Source of the DNA: an uncultured Alphaproteobacteria bacterium | Lineage (GTDB): Bacteria; Pseudomonadota; Alphaproteobacteria; SP197 | Length of the DNA: 64,000 nucleotides | Reading direction: 5' to 3' | Assembly: GCA_943787175.1 (NCBI GenBank) | Contig: CALSLK010000009.1 | Span: forward strand, 1-64,000 | Shown: positions 56,322 to 64,000 of the stretch, piece by piece | Numbering within the stretch: position 1 is the stretch's first letter | How the letters are laid out: every line of letters begins with the position of its first letter | Program-made: the position numbers and the translations under genes | Notes under the pieces: generated by a model | Databases searched by the model: none | The model's input: the letters and a program-made list of their open reading frames with translations, nothing else | What the model was told of the DNA's origin: nothing

Positions 56322-57183
56322 TCACACCACCTCCGCATAGCCGTTGTTGAGCACAACGACATCACGTTCGACCACCCGTGCGCGGAAAGAGACGGTGCTG
56401 CCGTCGCGCCACATCTCCGTGCGGATAGTTTCGCCGGGGAAAGACCGGTGCGGAGAACCGCACGTCGAAGCGTTTGAGACGGGTGGGGTCGTAACCGCAC
56501 AGGGTCTTCAGAAGGGCATGACCGGAGACACCGAAGGTGCAGAGACCGTGCAGGATCGGGCGCTCGAAATCCGGCCTCCCTGGCGACATCCGGGTCGGCG
56601 TGTAGCGGATTGCCGTCCCCGTTGAGACGGTAGATCAGGGCCTGCTGCGGCAGGGTCGGCAGGTCGCAGGTATGGTCGGGCTCGCGTTCGGGAAGCTTGT
56701 GCACCGGTCGGATGGGACCAGTGGGCCCGCCGAAACCGCCGTCCCCGCGGCAGAAGGTCGTGCGCGTGATCGTGGCGACGGCCTTCCCCGTACTCGGCGT
56801 TCGCAGACCTCTCGGGTCATGTAGATCAGCGCGCCCTTGCCTTCCCCCTTGTCGATGATCTCATCGACCCGGCTGCGGGTCACGTACCGTCCCTGCGGCA
56901 ACAGCGTCTGGTGCAGCGTGATGCCCTCCTCGCCATGGACGACCCGTTTCCAGTCAACCCCGGTTGCGGGATCACGCAACCAGAAGTGCGAGGGGGCGAC
57001 CACCACGGCCATGGTCGGCAGGGCCAGCATGCCGGGCTCATAGGTATATCTCAGTTGGTCGGGATCAACGGGGTCGAATCCCAGTCCGACACCCAGCGCA
57101 TAGAGCGCTGATTTCTCCCAGGTCCAGTCAACGACCTGTTCCCCGAAATCCCACGCCTTGAGTTTCTCGTAATCGATTGCCAT
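56322..57183 (-). CDS. MaoC-like hydratase (second of pair), frameshifted
   Basis: About 286 residues after repair. The N-terminal half reads cleanly (ALYALGVGLGFDPVDPDQLRYTYEP, AVVVAPSHFWLRDP) and is a degenerate hot-dog domain. The C-terminal hot-dog domain has YRLNGDGNPLHADPDVAREAGF and, in another frame, RPILHGLCTFGVSGHALL, i.e. the Asp-x4-His hydratase motif of 2-enoyl-CoA hydratases. Breaks near 56,440, 56,570, and 56,740-56,800 must be repaired. It is 3 bp downstream of a paralogue and has the same two-hot-dog layout as peroxisomal MFE-2 hydratases. Confidence 0.75.
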
Positions 57184-57186
57184 AGC

Positions 57187-58053
57187 TCAACCTCGCAGAT
57201 CGGCACGGCCGTTGTCGATGACAACAATGTCGCGCGCCTGAGCCTTCACGTGGAACCAGACCGTCGATCCCTCGTGCCAGAGTTCCGTGGAGAGGGTTTC
57301 GCCGGGATAGACCGGTGCCGTGAACCGGCCAGAAATCCGCGCAATGGCCGCGGGGTCATGGCCACAGCAGGACGCAACCACCGCGTGACAGGCCAGGCCA
57401 TAGGTGGCGAGGCCGTGCAGGATGGGGCCGTCGAATCCGGCGGAGCGGGCGTATTCAGGCTCGACATGAAGCTTGTAGTGGTCGCCCGACAGCCGATAGA
57501 GCAGCGCCGCCTGTGCCGGAACCTCGCGCGTCACACGGTGGTCGCACGCACGGTCCGGAGGCGCCGGCCGATCGGACGATGGCGGCGGTTCCCCGCCAAA
57601 ACCGCCAGCGCCGATCAGCACATCGGTCTGGCGGCGCGTGGCGACCAGAGCGCCGGTTGCCGCATCGTGCAGCTCTTCCTCGATGATCAGGAGTCCGTGG
57701 CTGCCCTCGCCCCGGTCATACAGTCCTGCAATGCGTGACTGGCTGGCGAGCCTGCCCTCGGGTTTCAGTGGAGCATGGAGAATCAGGGTTTCGTCACCGT
57801 GGACATTGGGCGCGTCGCCCAGGCCAAGGTTCGGGTCCTCCAGCCAGTCAAGCTTGTCCCCCAGGACCGTGGCAAAGGTCGGCAACACCTTAGGCCCCCA
57901 TTCTTCGTAGACGAACGGTAGTTCCTCCCGATCCATGGGATCGGCCCCCAGCCCCAGACCCAGCGCGTAAAGCAGGGCATCCGAGGCAGTATAGCTGCGC
58001 TCTGTTCCAGGAATGGCAAATGCGGCCACCTTGTCGGGATCGGGACGGATCAT
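57187..58053 (-). CDS. MaoC-like 2-enoyl-CoA hydratase (first of pair)
   Basis: A 288-residue double hot-dog protein. The catalytic motif of hydratase 2 enzymes is in the C-terminal half: YRLSGDHYKLHVEPEYARSAGF then GPILHGLATYGL, with Asp and His in place. N-terminal half resembles DALLYALGLGLGADPMDREELPFVYEE. It would hydrate trans-2-enoyl-CoA to the (R)-3-hydroxyacyl-CoA. The start overlaps the stop of the upstream SDR gene by 4 bp, so SDR and hydratases are coupled. Confidence 0.9.
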   Translation of the reverse strand: MIRPDPDKVAAFAIPGTERSYTASDALLYALGLGLGADPMDREELPFVYEEWGPKVLPTFATVLGDKLDWLEDPNLGLGDAPNVHGDETLILHAPLKPEGRLASQSRIAGLYDRGEGSHGLLIIEEELHDAATGALVATRRQTDVLIGAGGFGGEPPPSSDRPAPPDRACDHRVTREVPAQAALLYRLSGDHYKLHVEPEYARSAGFDGPILHGLATYGLACHAVVASCCGHDPAAIARISGRFTAPVYPGETLSTELWHEGSTVWFHVKAQARDIVVIDNGRADLRG

Positions 58054-58971
58054 ACGGGATCCCAGCTGAAGACATCGCCCGAAACCTCCAGCGGGGTGAG
58101 GTCGTTGGCAAAGGCTGGACCCATCTGATCGGCGAGCGCCCTGGGGGTCCAGCCGCCGTCGCGGTGCAGCTGGCGGATCGGGCGCGGCTGGCTCATCAGG
58201 AACACTTCGTTGCCGCGCATGCAGAAAATCTGGCCTGTCACCTCGGCTGCGGAATCGGACGCCAGGTACACCACCAGGGGCGCGACCTTGGCGGGGGTCA
58301 GCGATTTCAGCTTGTCGACCCGGGCCTTCTGCTCTTCATCGCCCGTGGGGATGGAGCCGATCATGCGCGACCAGGCGAACGGTGCCAGACAGTTCGAGCG
58401 CACGCCGAACCGGGCCATGTCGATGGCGATGCCGCGCGACAGCCCGACAATGCCCATCTTGGCGGCGGCATAGTTGGCCTGTCCGACATTGCCGATCAGG
58501 CCCGAGGTCGAGGTGAAATGGACAAACGCGCCCGAACCCTGCTCGCGGAAGAGCGTCGCGGCGGCACGGCTGGTGTTGAAGCTGCCGCGCAGATGAACAT
58601 CCAGCACCGCCTCGAAGTCGGCGTGGCTCATCTTGTGAAAGATGCCGTCGCGCAGGATGCCGGCGTTGTTCACCACCGCATCCAGACGGCCATAGGCGTC
58701 GATCGCCGTGGCAGACCATGCGCTGCGCGCCCGCGAGGGTCTGCGACGTTGTCGCCGTTGACGACCGCTTCGCCGCCGGCGTCACGGATTGCACCGCAAC
58801 GACCTCTGCTGCGGGCCCCTGGTCCGCTCCCGCGCCATCCAGCGCGGCGCCGAGGTCGTTCACCACCACGGCCGCGCCTTCCTCTGCCGCCAGGATCGCG
58901 ATCTCACGCCCGATGCCGCGCCCCGCGCCGGTCACCAGCACCACCTTGCCTGCCATCATGCCGTCTGCCAT
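58050..58971 (-). CDS. Short-chain dehydrogenase (3-hydroxyacyl-CoA type), frameshifted
   Basis: About 306 residues after repair. N-terminus: LVTGAGRGIGREIAILAAEEG (NAD-binding Gly motif, cited by its parts) and VVVNDLG. After shifts near 58,798, 58,742 and 58,715 the reading continues with VVNNAGILRDGIFHK, catalytic Ser in TSTSGLIGN and YAAAKMG (Tyr-x3-Lys). The C-terminal 90 residues extend beyond a plain SDR and resemble the tail of MFE-2 dehydrogenase domains. It would oxidise 3-hydroxyacyl-CoA made by the adjacent hydratases. It is first in the minus-strand operon. Confidence 0.85.
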
Positions 58972-59060
58972 GGGTCCCTCCCTCGATACCGACTGCTACT
59001 GTTTCGCTCACGACCGAAGCGGTCAATGATGCTGGCCACAATTCCTTCCAGGAGATTGCC

Positions 59061-59767
59061 ATGAGCAAGGATCTCTATGCCCGGCTGGCCGGGCTGAGCA
59101 CGGCCACGGTTTCCACCCAGCTCCTGAAACACGGCTACCGCGCGGTCTATATCGGCGGCGTCCGGCCGCTCTCACCGGACCAGCCGACCATCGCCGGACC
59201 GGCCTACACCCTGCGTTGCCTGCCGTTCCGGGAGGATCTTTGTGATCCCGCAAAGCTGGGCCACACCGAAAGCAGCCAGCGCAAGACGATCGAGGAAGCA
59301 CCACCCGGCAGCGTCATCGTGATCGAAACCCGCGGCGACACCTCGGCCGGCGTGATGGGCGACATCCTGGCGACCCGCATGAGGGTGCGCGGTGTTGCAG
59401 GGCTCGTGACGGACGGCGCGGTGCGCGACGCCGCTGGCGTGACGGCAAGCGGTTTCCCGGTCGTGTGCGCAAGCGCCACCGCGCCGGCCAACATCGCTTC
59501 GTTCAGCGACGGCGGTCGCCAGCTCGCCATCGCCTGCGGCGGCGTCTGCGTTGTTCCCGGCGACGCCGTCATCGCCGATCAGGACGGCGCCATCGTCATC
59601 CCCGCTGATCTGCTCGAAGCGGTTGTTGATGACGGCGAGAAACAGGAAGCCTTTGAAGCCTGGGTGCTGGGGCGAAGTCGAAGCCGGACAAGGCATCTTC
59701 GGCCTCTACCCGCCCGATGAGGGAAACCAGGGCACGGTACGAAGCGTCGAAAGCCCAACAGGATTAG
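59061..59767 (+). CDS. RraA family protein, C-terminal frameshifts
   Basis: About 234 residues. The RraA/4-hydroxy-4-methyl-2-oxoglutarate aldolase features are all present: LSTATVSTQLLKHG, GDTSAGVMGDILATRM, the conserved GLVTDGAVRDAAG (Arg and Asp for metal and substrate) and GDAVIADQDGAIVIP. Two extra Gs, near 59,673 and 59,721, hide the normal end; removing them gives LGEVEAGQGIFGLYPPDEETR and a stop at 59,765 overlapping the convergent aldehyde dehydrogenase stop. A ribosome binding site (ccaggag) sits before the ATG. Members are aldolases or decarboxylases of oxo-acids. Confidence 0.87.
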
Positions 59768-61272
59768 CCCTGATAGGCCTCTTCATCCTTGTAGGGGAAC
59801 CACCAGAAGTCGGCAGGCTCGTTTTCGTGGTCGATCATGGTGAGTTTGGTGTGGCGGAACTGGTCGATCCCCTCTGATCCAAGCTGGCGGCCTGTTCCTG
59901 ACAGCTTGCGCCCGCCAAACGGCCCGGCATCGTTGTCGACCAGCGCCGAGGCGTTGATCCAGGTTGTGCCGACTTCAAGCTCGTTCATCGAACGCATGAT
60001 CTCGGTGACATCGTTGGTGAAGACACAACCGCCCAGGCCGTAATCCGAATTGTTGGCAAGGTCCATGGCTTCATCAAAGCTGCCGACGCGGCAGATCGGC
60101 ATGACCGGGCCGAAGCTCTCGTTGTTCATGATGTCCATGTCGGGGGTACAGTCGGTCAGGATCGTGGGGCTGTGGAAAAAGCCCCTGTTGAAGCCGTCGG
60201 GACGACCACCGCCCAGCGCAACCTTGGCACCCTGGTCGATCGCATGGGCCAGAATACCTTCAAATCGATCGCGTTCGCGCTGTGCCGCCATCGGCCCCAG
60301 GTCGACCTTGTCGAGGCCGTTGCCGATCCGAAGCCGGGAAGCAAGCTCTGTAACCTCCTCGACGAACTGATCGTGGACGTCCTCATGGATGTAGAGCCGT
60401 TCGGCCGAGGTGCAGACCTGACCGCAATTGGCAAAGGAGGCGAAGACGGCCGCCTGGCTCGCGACCGACAGTTTTGCCGACGGCATGACCATGAATGCAT
60501 CGTTGCCGCTGGCTTCGATCAGGGCCCGTTTGAAGGTATCCGCACAGGTCCGCGCCACAGCCTGCCCGCCGGGAACCGAGCCGGTGAAGGCAATACCATC
60601 AACGCCCTTATGGCCAACCAGCGCCTCGCCGGTCTCCAGTGCCCCGGGAATGCATTGCATCAGCCCTTTGGGCAGATGGTCAAAACACTCCATCAGCACC
60701 AGCGACGAGAAACTGCACAGTTCCGAGGGCTTCATGATAACCGCGTTGCCGGCTGCCAGCGCAGCGCTGGCCTCCCAGCCGAACAACACAAAGGGGAAGT
60801 TGTAAGGCAGGATGACCCCGACCACGCCCAGGGGATCTTTGGTGACGACATGCATCTGACCATCGACGTTGGGTCCGACCACACGGCCGGCATCGTGGCG
60901 TGCGATCTCGGCGTAGTAGTCAAAGGCACTGGCCGCCCACCACACCTCGTTGGCCGATTCCTTGAAGGGTTTACCCATCTCGCGCGTTGCCGCTTCGGCC
61001 AGCCTGGGCATCGCCTCGCGAAGCCGACGCGCGACCTCATGCAGTTCCTCGGCCCGGGTTCCCTGGTTTGTGCGATTCCATTTCTTCTGCGCCCGTTTGG
61101 CGGCTTCAACGGCTTCATCCACCTCAGCCGCACTTGCAAAAACAAGCGCGCCATTGACTTCCTCGGTCGCGGGATCAATCGCATCACAACCCTCGGTGCC
61201 GGCACCCTTGCGCAGCACACCATCAATGTGGATGTGCCCTGATAAACTTTTGAATGTTTCCATCATGGTCAT
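59764..61272 (-). CDS. NAD(P)-dependent aldehyde dehydrogenase
   Basis: A protein of about 502 residues with family motifs ILPYNFPFVLFGW, KPSELCSFSS, FTGSVPGG, catalytic Cys in FANCGQVCTSAERL and the PFGGRKLSGTGRQLG end. The general-base Glu is in IEASGND. The C-terminus FWWFPYKDE resembles betaine- or aminoaldehyde dehydrogenases, a function that would fit the rest of the window, but substrate specificity is not certain. Start 61272 (MTMMETF) was taken; the earlier in-frame codon adds 23 unconserved residues. Confidence 0.92.
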   Translation of the reverse strand: MTMMETFKSLSGHIHIDGVLRKGAGTEGCDAIDPATEEVNGALVFASAAEVDEAVEAAKRAQKKWNRTNQGTRAEELHEVARRLREAMPRLAEAATREMGKPFKESANEVWWAASAFDYYAEIARHDAGRVVGPNVDGQMHVVTKDPLGVVGVILPYNFPFVLFGWEASAALAAGNAVIMKPSELCSFSSLVLMECFDHLPKGLMQCIPGALETGEALVGHKGVDGIAFTGSVPGGQAVARTCADTFKRALIEASGNDAFMVMPSAKLSVASQAAVFASFANCGQVCTSAERLYIHEDVHDQFVEEVTELASRLRIGNGLDKVDLGPMAAQRERDRFEGILAHAIDQGAKVALGGGRPDGFNRGFFHSPTILTDCTPDMDIMNNESFGPVMPICRVGSFDEAMDLANNSDYGLGGCVFTNDVTEIMRSMNELEVGTTWINASALVDNDAGPFGGRKLSGTGRQLGSEGIDQFRHTKLTMIDHENEPADFWWFPYKDEEAYQG

Positions 61273-61428
61273 GGCAGATTCTCCCGGAACGTTCCTGTCA
61301 TGTGTTACCCCACTCCACAGTCGAGCAGGGTTTTCTTTCAAGAGCCATGCCCCAAAGGGGCCATTAACCTATCGGGATTCGATGCTAGGTTTGCATGATC
61401 AACAGTTCTGAGGGGCAGGTGAACCGAC

Positions 61429-62085
61429 ATGGCAAACATCTTCATCATCGGCGCAACCGGCGGCGTCGGCAGCAAGTTGGGGCGGCTCCTGGTGCGGTCC
61501 GGGCACAGCGTCATCGGCCTCCATCGAAAACCCGATCAGGCTGCTGGTCTGGCCGATGACGGAGTATCGCCAGCCCAGGGTGACATCATCGAGATGACAC
61601 CGGAGCAACTGGCCCAGGCAGCGCAGGGCGCTGACGTGATGGTCTTTACCGCCGGTGCAGCCGGGAGTGGCCTCGACCGGACGACCGCGATCGACGGCGA
61701 CGGCCCGGCCAAGGCAATCGAGGCAGCAAGGCTTCTGGGGATCACGCGCCTGTATCTCGTCTCCGCCTTTCCCGAAGCCGGCCGCCAGCGGGAACGCAGT
61801 GATGGATTCGAACACTACATGGCCGAAAAGAAGCGCGCCGATGTGGCCGTGGCGACGTCGGAACTCGAGTGGGTCATCCTGCGCCCCGGCACCCTGACGG
61901 ACGCCGAAGGCCAAGACACCGTAACGATGGGTCCTGCAATCCTGTACGGCAGCATTGCCCGCGAGACCGTGGCGCGCGCCCTCTGCGCGCTGATCAATCA
62001 ACCATCGGTCTGCCGGGAGATCATTGAACTGACGGATGGTCCCACGCCCATCGACGAAGCCGTCGCCGCATTGAGGCAGGGTTGA
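61429..62085 (+). CDS. NAD(P)-binding atypical short-chain oxidoreductase (NmrA/YwnB-like)
   Basis: A 218-residue protein with the Rossmann motif IIGATGGVGSKLGRLLV, GLHRKPDQ, a central VFTAGAAGSG and RLYLVSAFPEAGRQ. In place of the Tyr-x3-Lys there is YMAEKKRAD with the later EWVILRPGTLTD, typical of SDR_a5-type reductases. Cofactor binding is clear; the reaction is unknown. Its TGA overlaps a TTG start for the next regulator gene. Confidence 0.88.
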   Translation: MANIFIIGATGGVGSKLGRLLVRSGHSVIGLHRKPDQAAGLADDGVSPAQGDIIEMTPEQLAQAAQGADVMVFTAGAAGSGLDRTTAIDGDGPAKAIEAARLLGITRLYLVSAFPEAGRQRERSDGFEHYMAEKKRADVAVATSELEWVILRPGTLTDAEGQDTVTMGPAILYGSIARETVARALCALINQPSVCREIIELTDGPTPIDEAVAALRQG

Positions 62086-62902
62086 GCGACACCCCGCACA
62101 CCACGCGACAACTCAGTTCCGACGGCGCTGCCATCCTGGGCCATGCCATGTCATGTGCGGGAACGCTGGAAGGACCAGACGCTATTGCCGCGTTTGTCGG
62201 GAAGTCGTTCCCAATAATGTACAGCCGTGTTTGCCTGGCAGGCAGGCCGCCGACCCAGGCACATGCACGAGAACTATGATGCAAGAAGAAAGCAGGTCGC
62301 GAACCAGATCTACATGAAGGGTGCCTACCTTCTCGATCCGTTTTTTGTCGCCAGCCAGGACATCAATCAGATTGTGTTCTGCGTCTGCGGGACGTCCAGA
62401 CAGACAAGTTCCGGCAAAGCGAGTACTACCGATCCTATTACGTCAGCACCGGCCTGATCGACGAGATCTCCTTCTATGCCAAATGTGAGAACGACGCGTT
62501 TCTTGCCATATCGATCGGTCGCTACCGTGGCGCGCCCAGAAGTTCTCGCAGCGCGACTACGATCGCGCCTGCTTCTTCCTTGCCTGTCGTCGCCGCCCTC
62601 GTCCGGCGCCAGTGGCTTCGCAGAGGTGGCAGGCGATTCCTCGGGAGAGCACCAAACCGCGCACGATGCAGTCGCTCCCACTGCTTCCCCAACTGCTGGC
62701 ACAGCAGCCCTTCGCCGTCCTGACGGCTCGGGAACGCGAGATCGTCGCTCTCATGCTTCGGGGACACTCGTCGAAGTCGATTGCCGGCGCCGTCGCGATC
62801 TCTGTCGGCACGGTGAAGAACCACCGCAAGAACATCTACCGCAAGCTTGCCGTCCATTCCCAGTCAGAGCTGTTTGCCCGGTTCCTCGACGTCATCGGCT
62901 AG
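62082..62902 (+). CDS. LuxR family transcriptional regulator, frameshifted
   Basis: The C-terminal 70 residues read cleanly: FAVLTAREREIVALMLRG, SKSIAGAVAISVGTVKNHR and KNIYRKLAVHSQSELFARF are the LuxR helix-turn-helix. Upstream pieces in other frames, QIYMKGAYLLDPFF, KFRQSEYYRSYYVSTGLIDE and FLAISIGRYRG, are the sensor domain of a common alphaproteobacterial LuxR group that lacks an AHL-type pocket. At least four single-base shifts (near 62,225, 62,385, 62,535 and 62,600) separate them. Total would be about 270 residues. It precedes the cytochrome P450 and may control it. Confidence 0.7.
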
Positions 62903-63112
62903 AGCTCATCCAGCCGGCACATACCCCCAAGGGGACATAGACCCGATCATGCCTCGCCTTCTAGCATGGCGGTGTTGGGCCATGAGTTCTGAATCATACG
63001 CGGCAAAGACCGAGGGACTCCGGGCCTCGACGCGGGCGTCAGACACACACGGCCTTGCCATCGCTGCTGGCATCGTCGACAATTGCACCAGACATCATTC
63101 GCATGGACTGCC

Positions 63113-64000
63113 ATGACCGAAAGCCTTGACGATATCCGCCTCTCCGACGCCGACCTTCTGGAGGCGGCCCGACAAACACGAGGTTCTGGCGCGCTTCCGC
63201 CGGGAACGCCCGATTGCTCGCCAGCCGTCACCCGACGGCCATGGTTTCTTCTGGTCGCTGACGCGCCACAAGGAAACGTGTGCAATCTCCAAGAACCAGA
63301 AGTTGTTCGTCTCGCGTTACGGCACCGGCATGGCCAGCTCCATGGAGAGCCCGGAGCTGGCCTATGAGGTCGCAGGCATGGTGAACCGGGATGCACCCAT
63401 TCATCCGCGCCTGCGCAAGATCCTCGTCAAGGTTTTCACGCCCCGTCGTCTTCAGGAGATCGAGGACGACCTGGCCGCGTCGGCCCGCGGTGTGGTCGGG
63501 GCGATCAGCGAACGCGGTGAATGCGACTTCGCCGCCGATGTCGCCGGCCGTCTGCCCACGAAAGTGGTCTGCGACATGCTTGGTGTCCCAAACGGCGAGA
63601 TTCGTGAATGGCTGGCCCGGATGAGCATCGAGGCGCAGGGTTATGGCGATGAGGGTGTGGGCGATGAGGCAAACACACTCAAGGCCTTTTTCGATCTGAA
63701 CGACTACGGTGAAGAACTCTGTCGCGAGCGGCGCAAGGCACCGGGCGACGATCTGCTCTCGATGATGATTGCAGCCGATGCGGATGGCGAGAAACTCACC
63801 GATCGTGATGTCGGAATCTACTTCCAGCTTCTCATCACTGCCGGCATCGAAACCACCGGAAGCTCGATCGCCCAGGGCATGCGGTTTTTGGCAGAACACC
63901 CGGACCAGTGGCACGACTGGCGCCGGGATTACGACGGACTGGTGGGAACCGCGCTGGAGGAGATCGTGCGTTACGGCACCCCGGTCGTGCACTTCGGGCG
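63113..64000 (+). CDS. Cytochrome P450, 5' part, one frameshift
   Basis: About 295 residues of a bacterial class I P450. After MTESLDDIRLSDADLLEAAR an extra base near 63,172 shifts the frame; the repaired reading gives HEVLARFRRERPIAR and FFWSLTRHKE, then NRDAPIHPRLRKILVKVFTPRR (C-helix), the I-helix LLITAGIETTGSS with the oxygen-activation Thr, and EEIVRYGTPVVHF (K-helix and substrate loop). The heme-binding Cys is beyond the right edge. The HPRLRK and I-helix sequence resembles P450s of the CYP125/142 steroid-oxidising branch; substrate is not determinable. Confidence 0.87.

Noticed and set aside
62903-63112. A gene between the LuxR regulator and the P450
   Set aside because: Short frames here have no start signal or recognisable sequence; the interval is best read as a promoter region.
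1-64000. CRISPR arrays, tRNA or rRNA genes, prophage and insertion sequences
   Set aside because: No evenly spaced direct repeats, no cloverleaf with a CCA or TTC-arm pattern, no transposase or integrase motifs were seen on either strand.

Overview
The window looks like a chromosomal segment of a heterotrophic, probably aquatic alphaproteobacterium. The DNA is GC-rich by eye. The gene types are typical of that group: a DMSP-lyase-like cupin, dipeptide ABC systems, trimethylamine-dehydrogenase-like flavoproteins, carnitine/betaine functions, mandelate-racemase-family enzymes, CocE-type hydrolases, and short palindromic intergenic repeats with a TCAAG loop. No rRNA, tRNA, CRISPR array, phage or insertion sequence was seen. 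Species cannot be named from the sequence alone.

Layout. 0-3.5 kb: end of an SNase-like gene, an SRPBCC protein, a damaged DddQ-type DMSP lyase homologue and a CocE-like hydrolase. 3.5-6.8 kb: an arsenic operon (GAPDH-arsJ-ACR3). 6.9-9.3 kb: amidase and two small proteins. 9.3-17.4 kb: a dipeptide-type ABC transporter, an AI-2E family permease, an amine oxidase and a Tat-exported peptide-binding protein. 17.4-22 kb: a minus-strand group of DoeB-like deacylase, GntR regulator, PaiB-like protein and a second CocE hydrolase. 22-26.6 kb: a YejA-like binding protein, a dienelactone hydrolase and a DUF995-like protein, all carrying frameshifts, then a MATE pump. 26.6-28.4 kb: two alkylation-repair genes. 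28.4-32 kb: DUF1989, TSUP permease, carboxymuconolactone-decarboxylase-like protein and HyuB. 32.4-38.9 kb: tandem pairs of bicupins, DMT permeases and enolase-superfamily enzymes, then a crotonase. 39-45.3 kb: a betaine-type binding protein, two TMADH/DgcA-like demethylases and a LysR regulator. 45.4-50.5 kb: Rieske oxygenase, 2-hydroxyacid dehydrogenase, GlnT/GmaS-like ligase and MetX-like protein. 50.5-51.7 kb: a lower-GC secreted protein and a deiodinase-like thioredoxin-fold gene. 51.8-64 kb: a DAACS symporter; a minus-strand acyl-CoA-type operon (SDR, two MaoC hydratases, metallophosphoesterase, DUF35, thiolase-like); RraA, aldehyde dehydrogenase, NAD(P)-binding protein, LuxR regulator and the start of a cytochrome P450.

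The common theme is uptake and breakdown of small nitrogen, methylated-onium and carboxylate compounds, with many adjacent paralogue pairs.

The most interesting signal is at 50,965-51,686. This deiodinase-family gene has an in-frame TGA exactly where eukaryotic deiodinases carry selenocysteine. It reads on in the same frame as a U-A-Y-C motif and is followed 30 nt later by a hairpin that fits the general bacterial SECIS shape.

A strong caveat applies to the whole window. About fifteen genes carry single-base frameshifts, mostly +1 insertions, concentrated in a few blocks (1-2, 23-25, 45-51, 56-60 and 62-63 kb). They look more like sequence errors than gene decay. Spans for those genes are given from the reconstructed reading.
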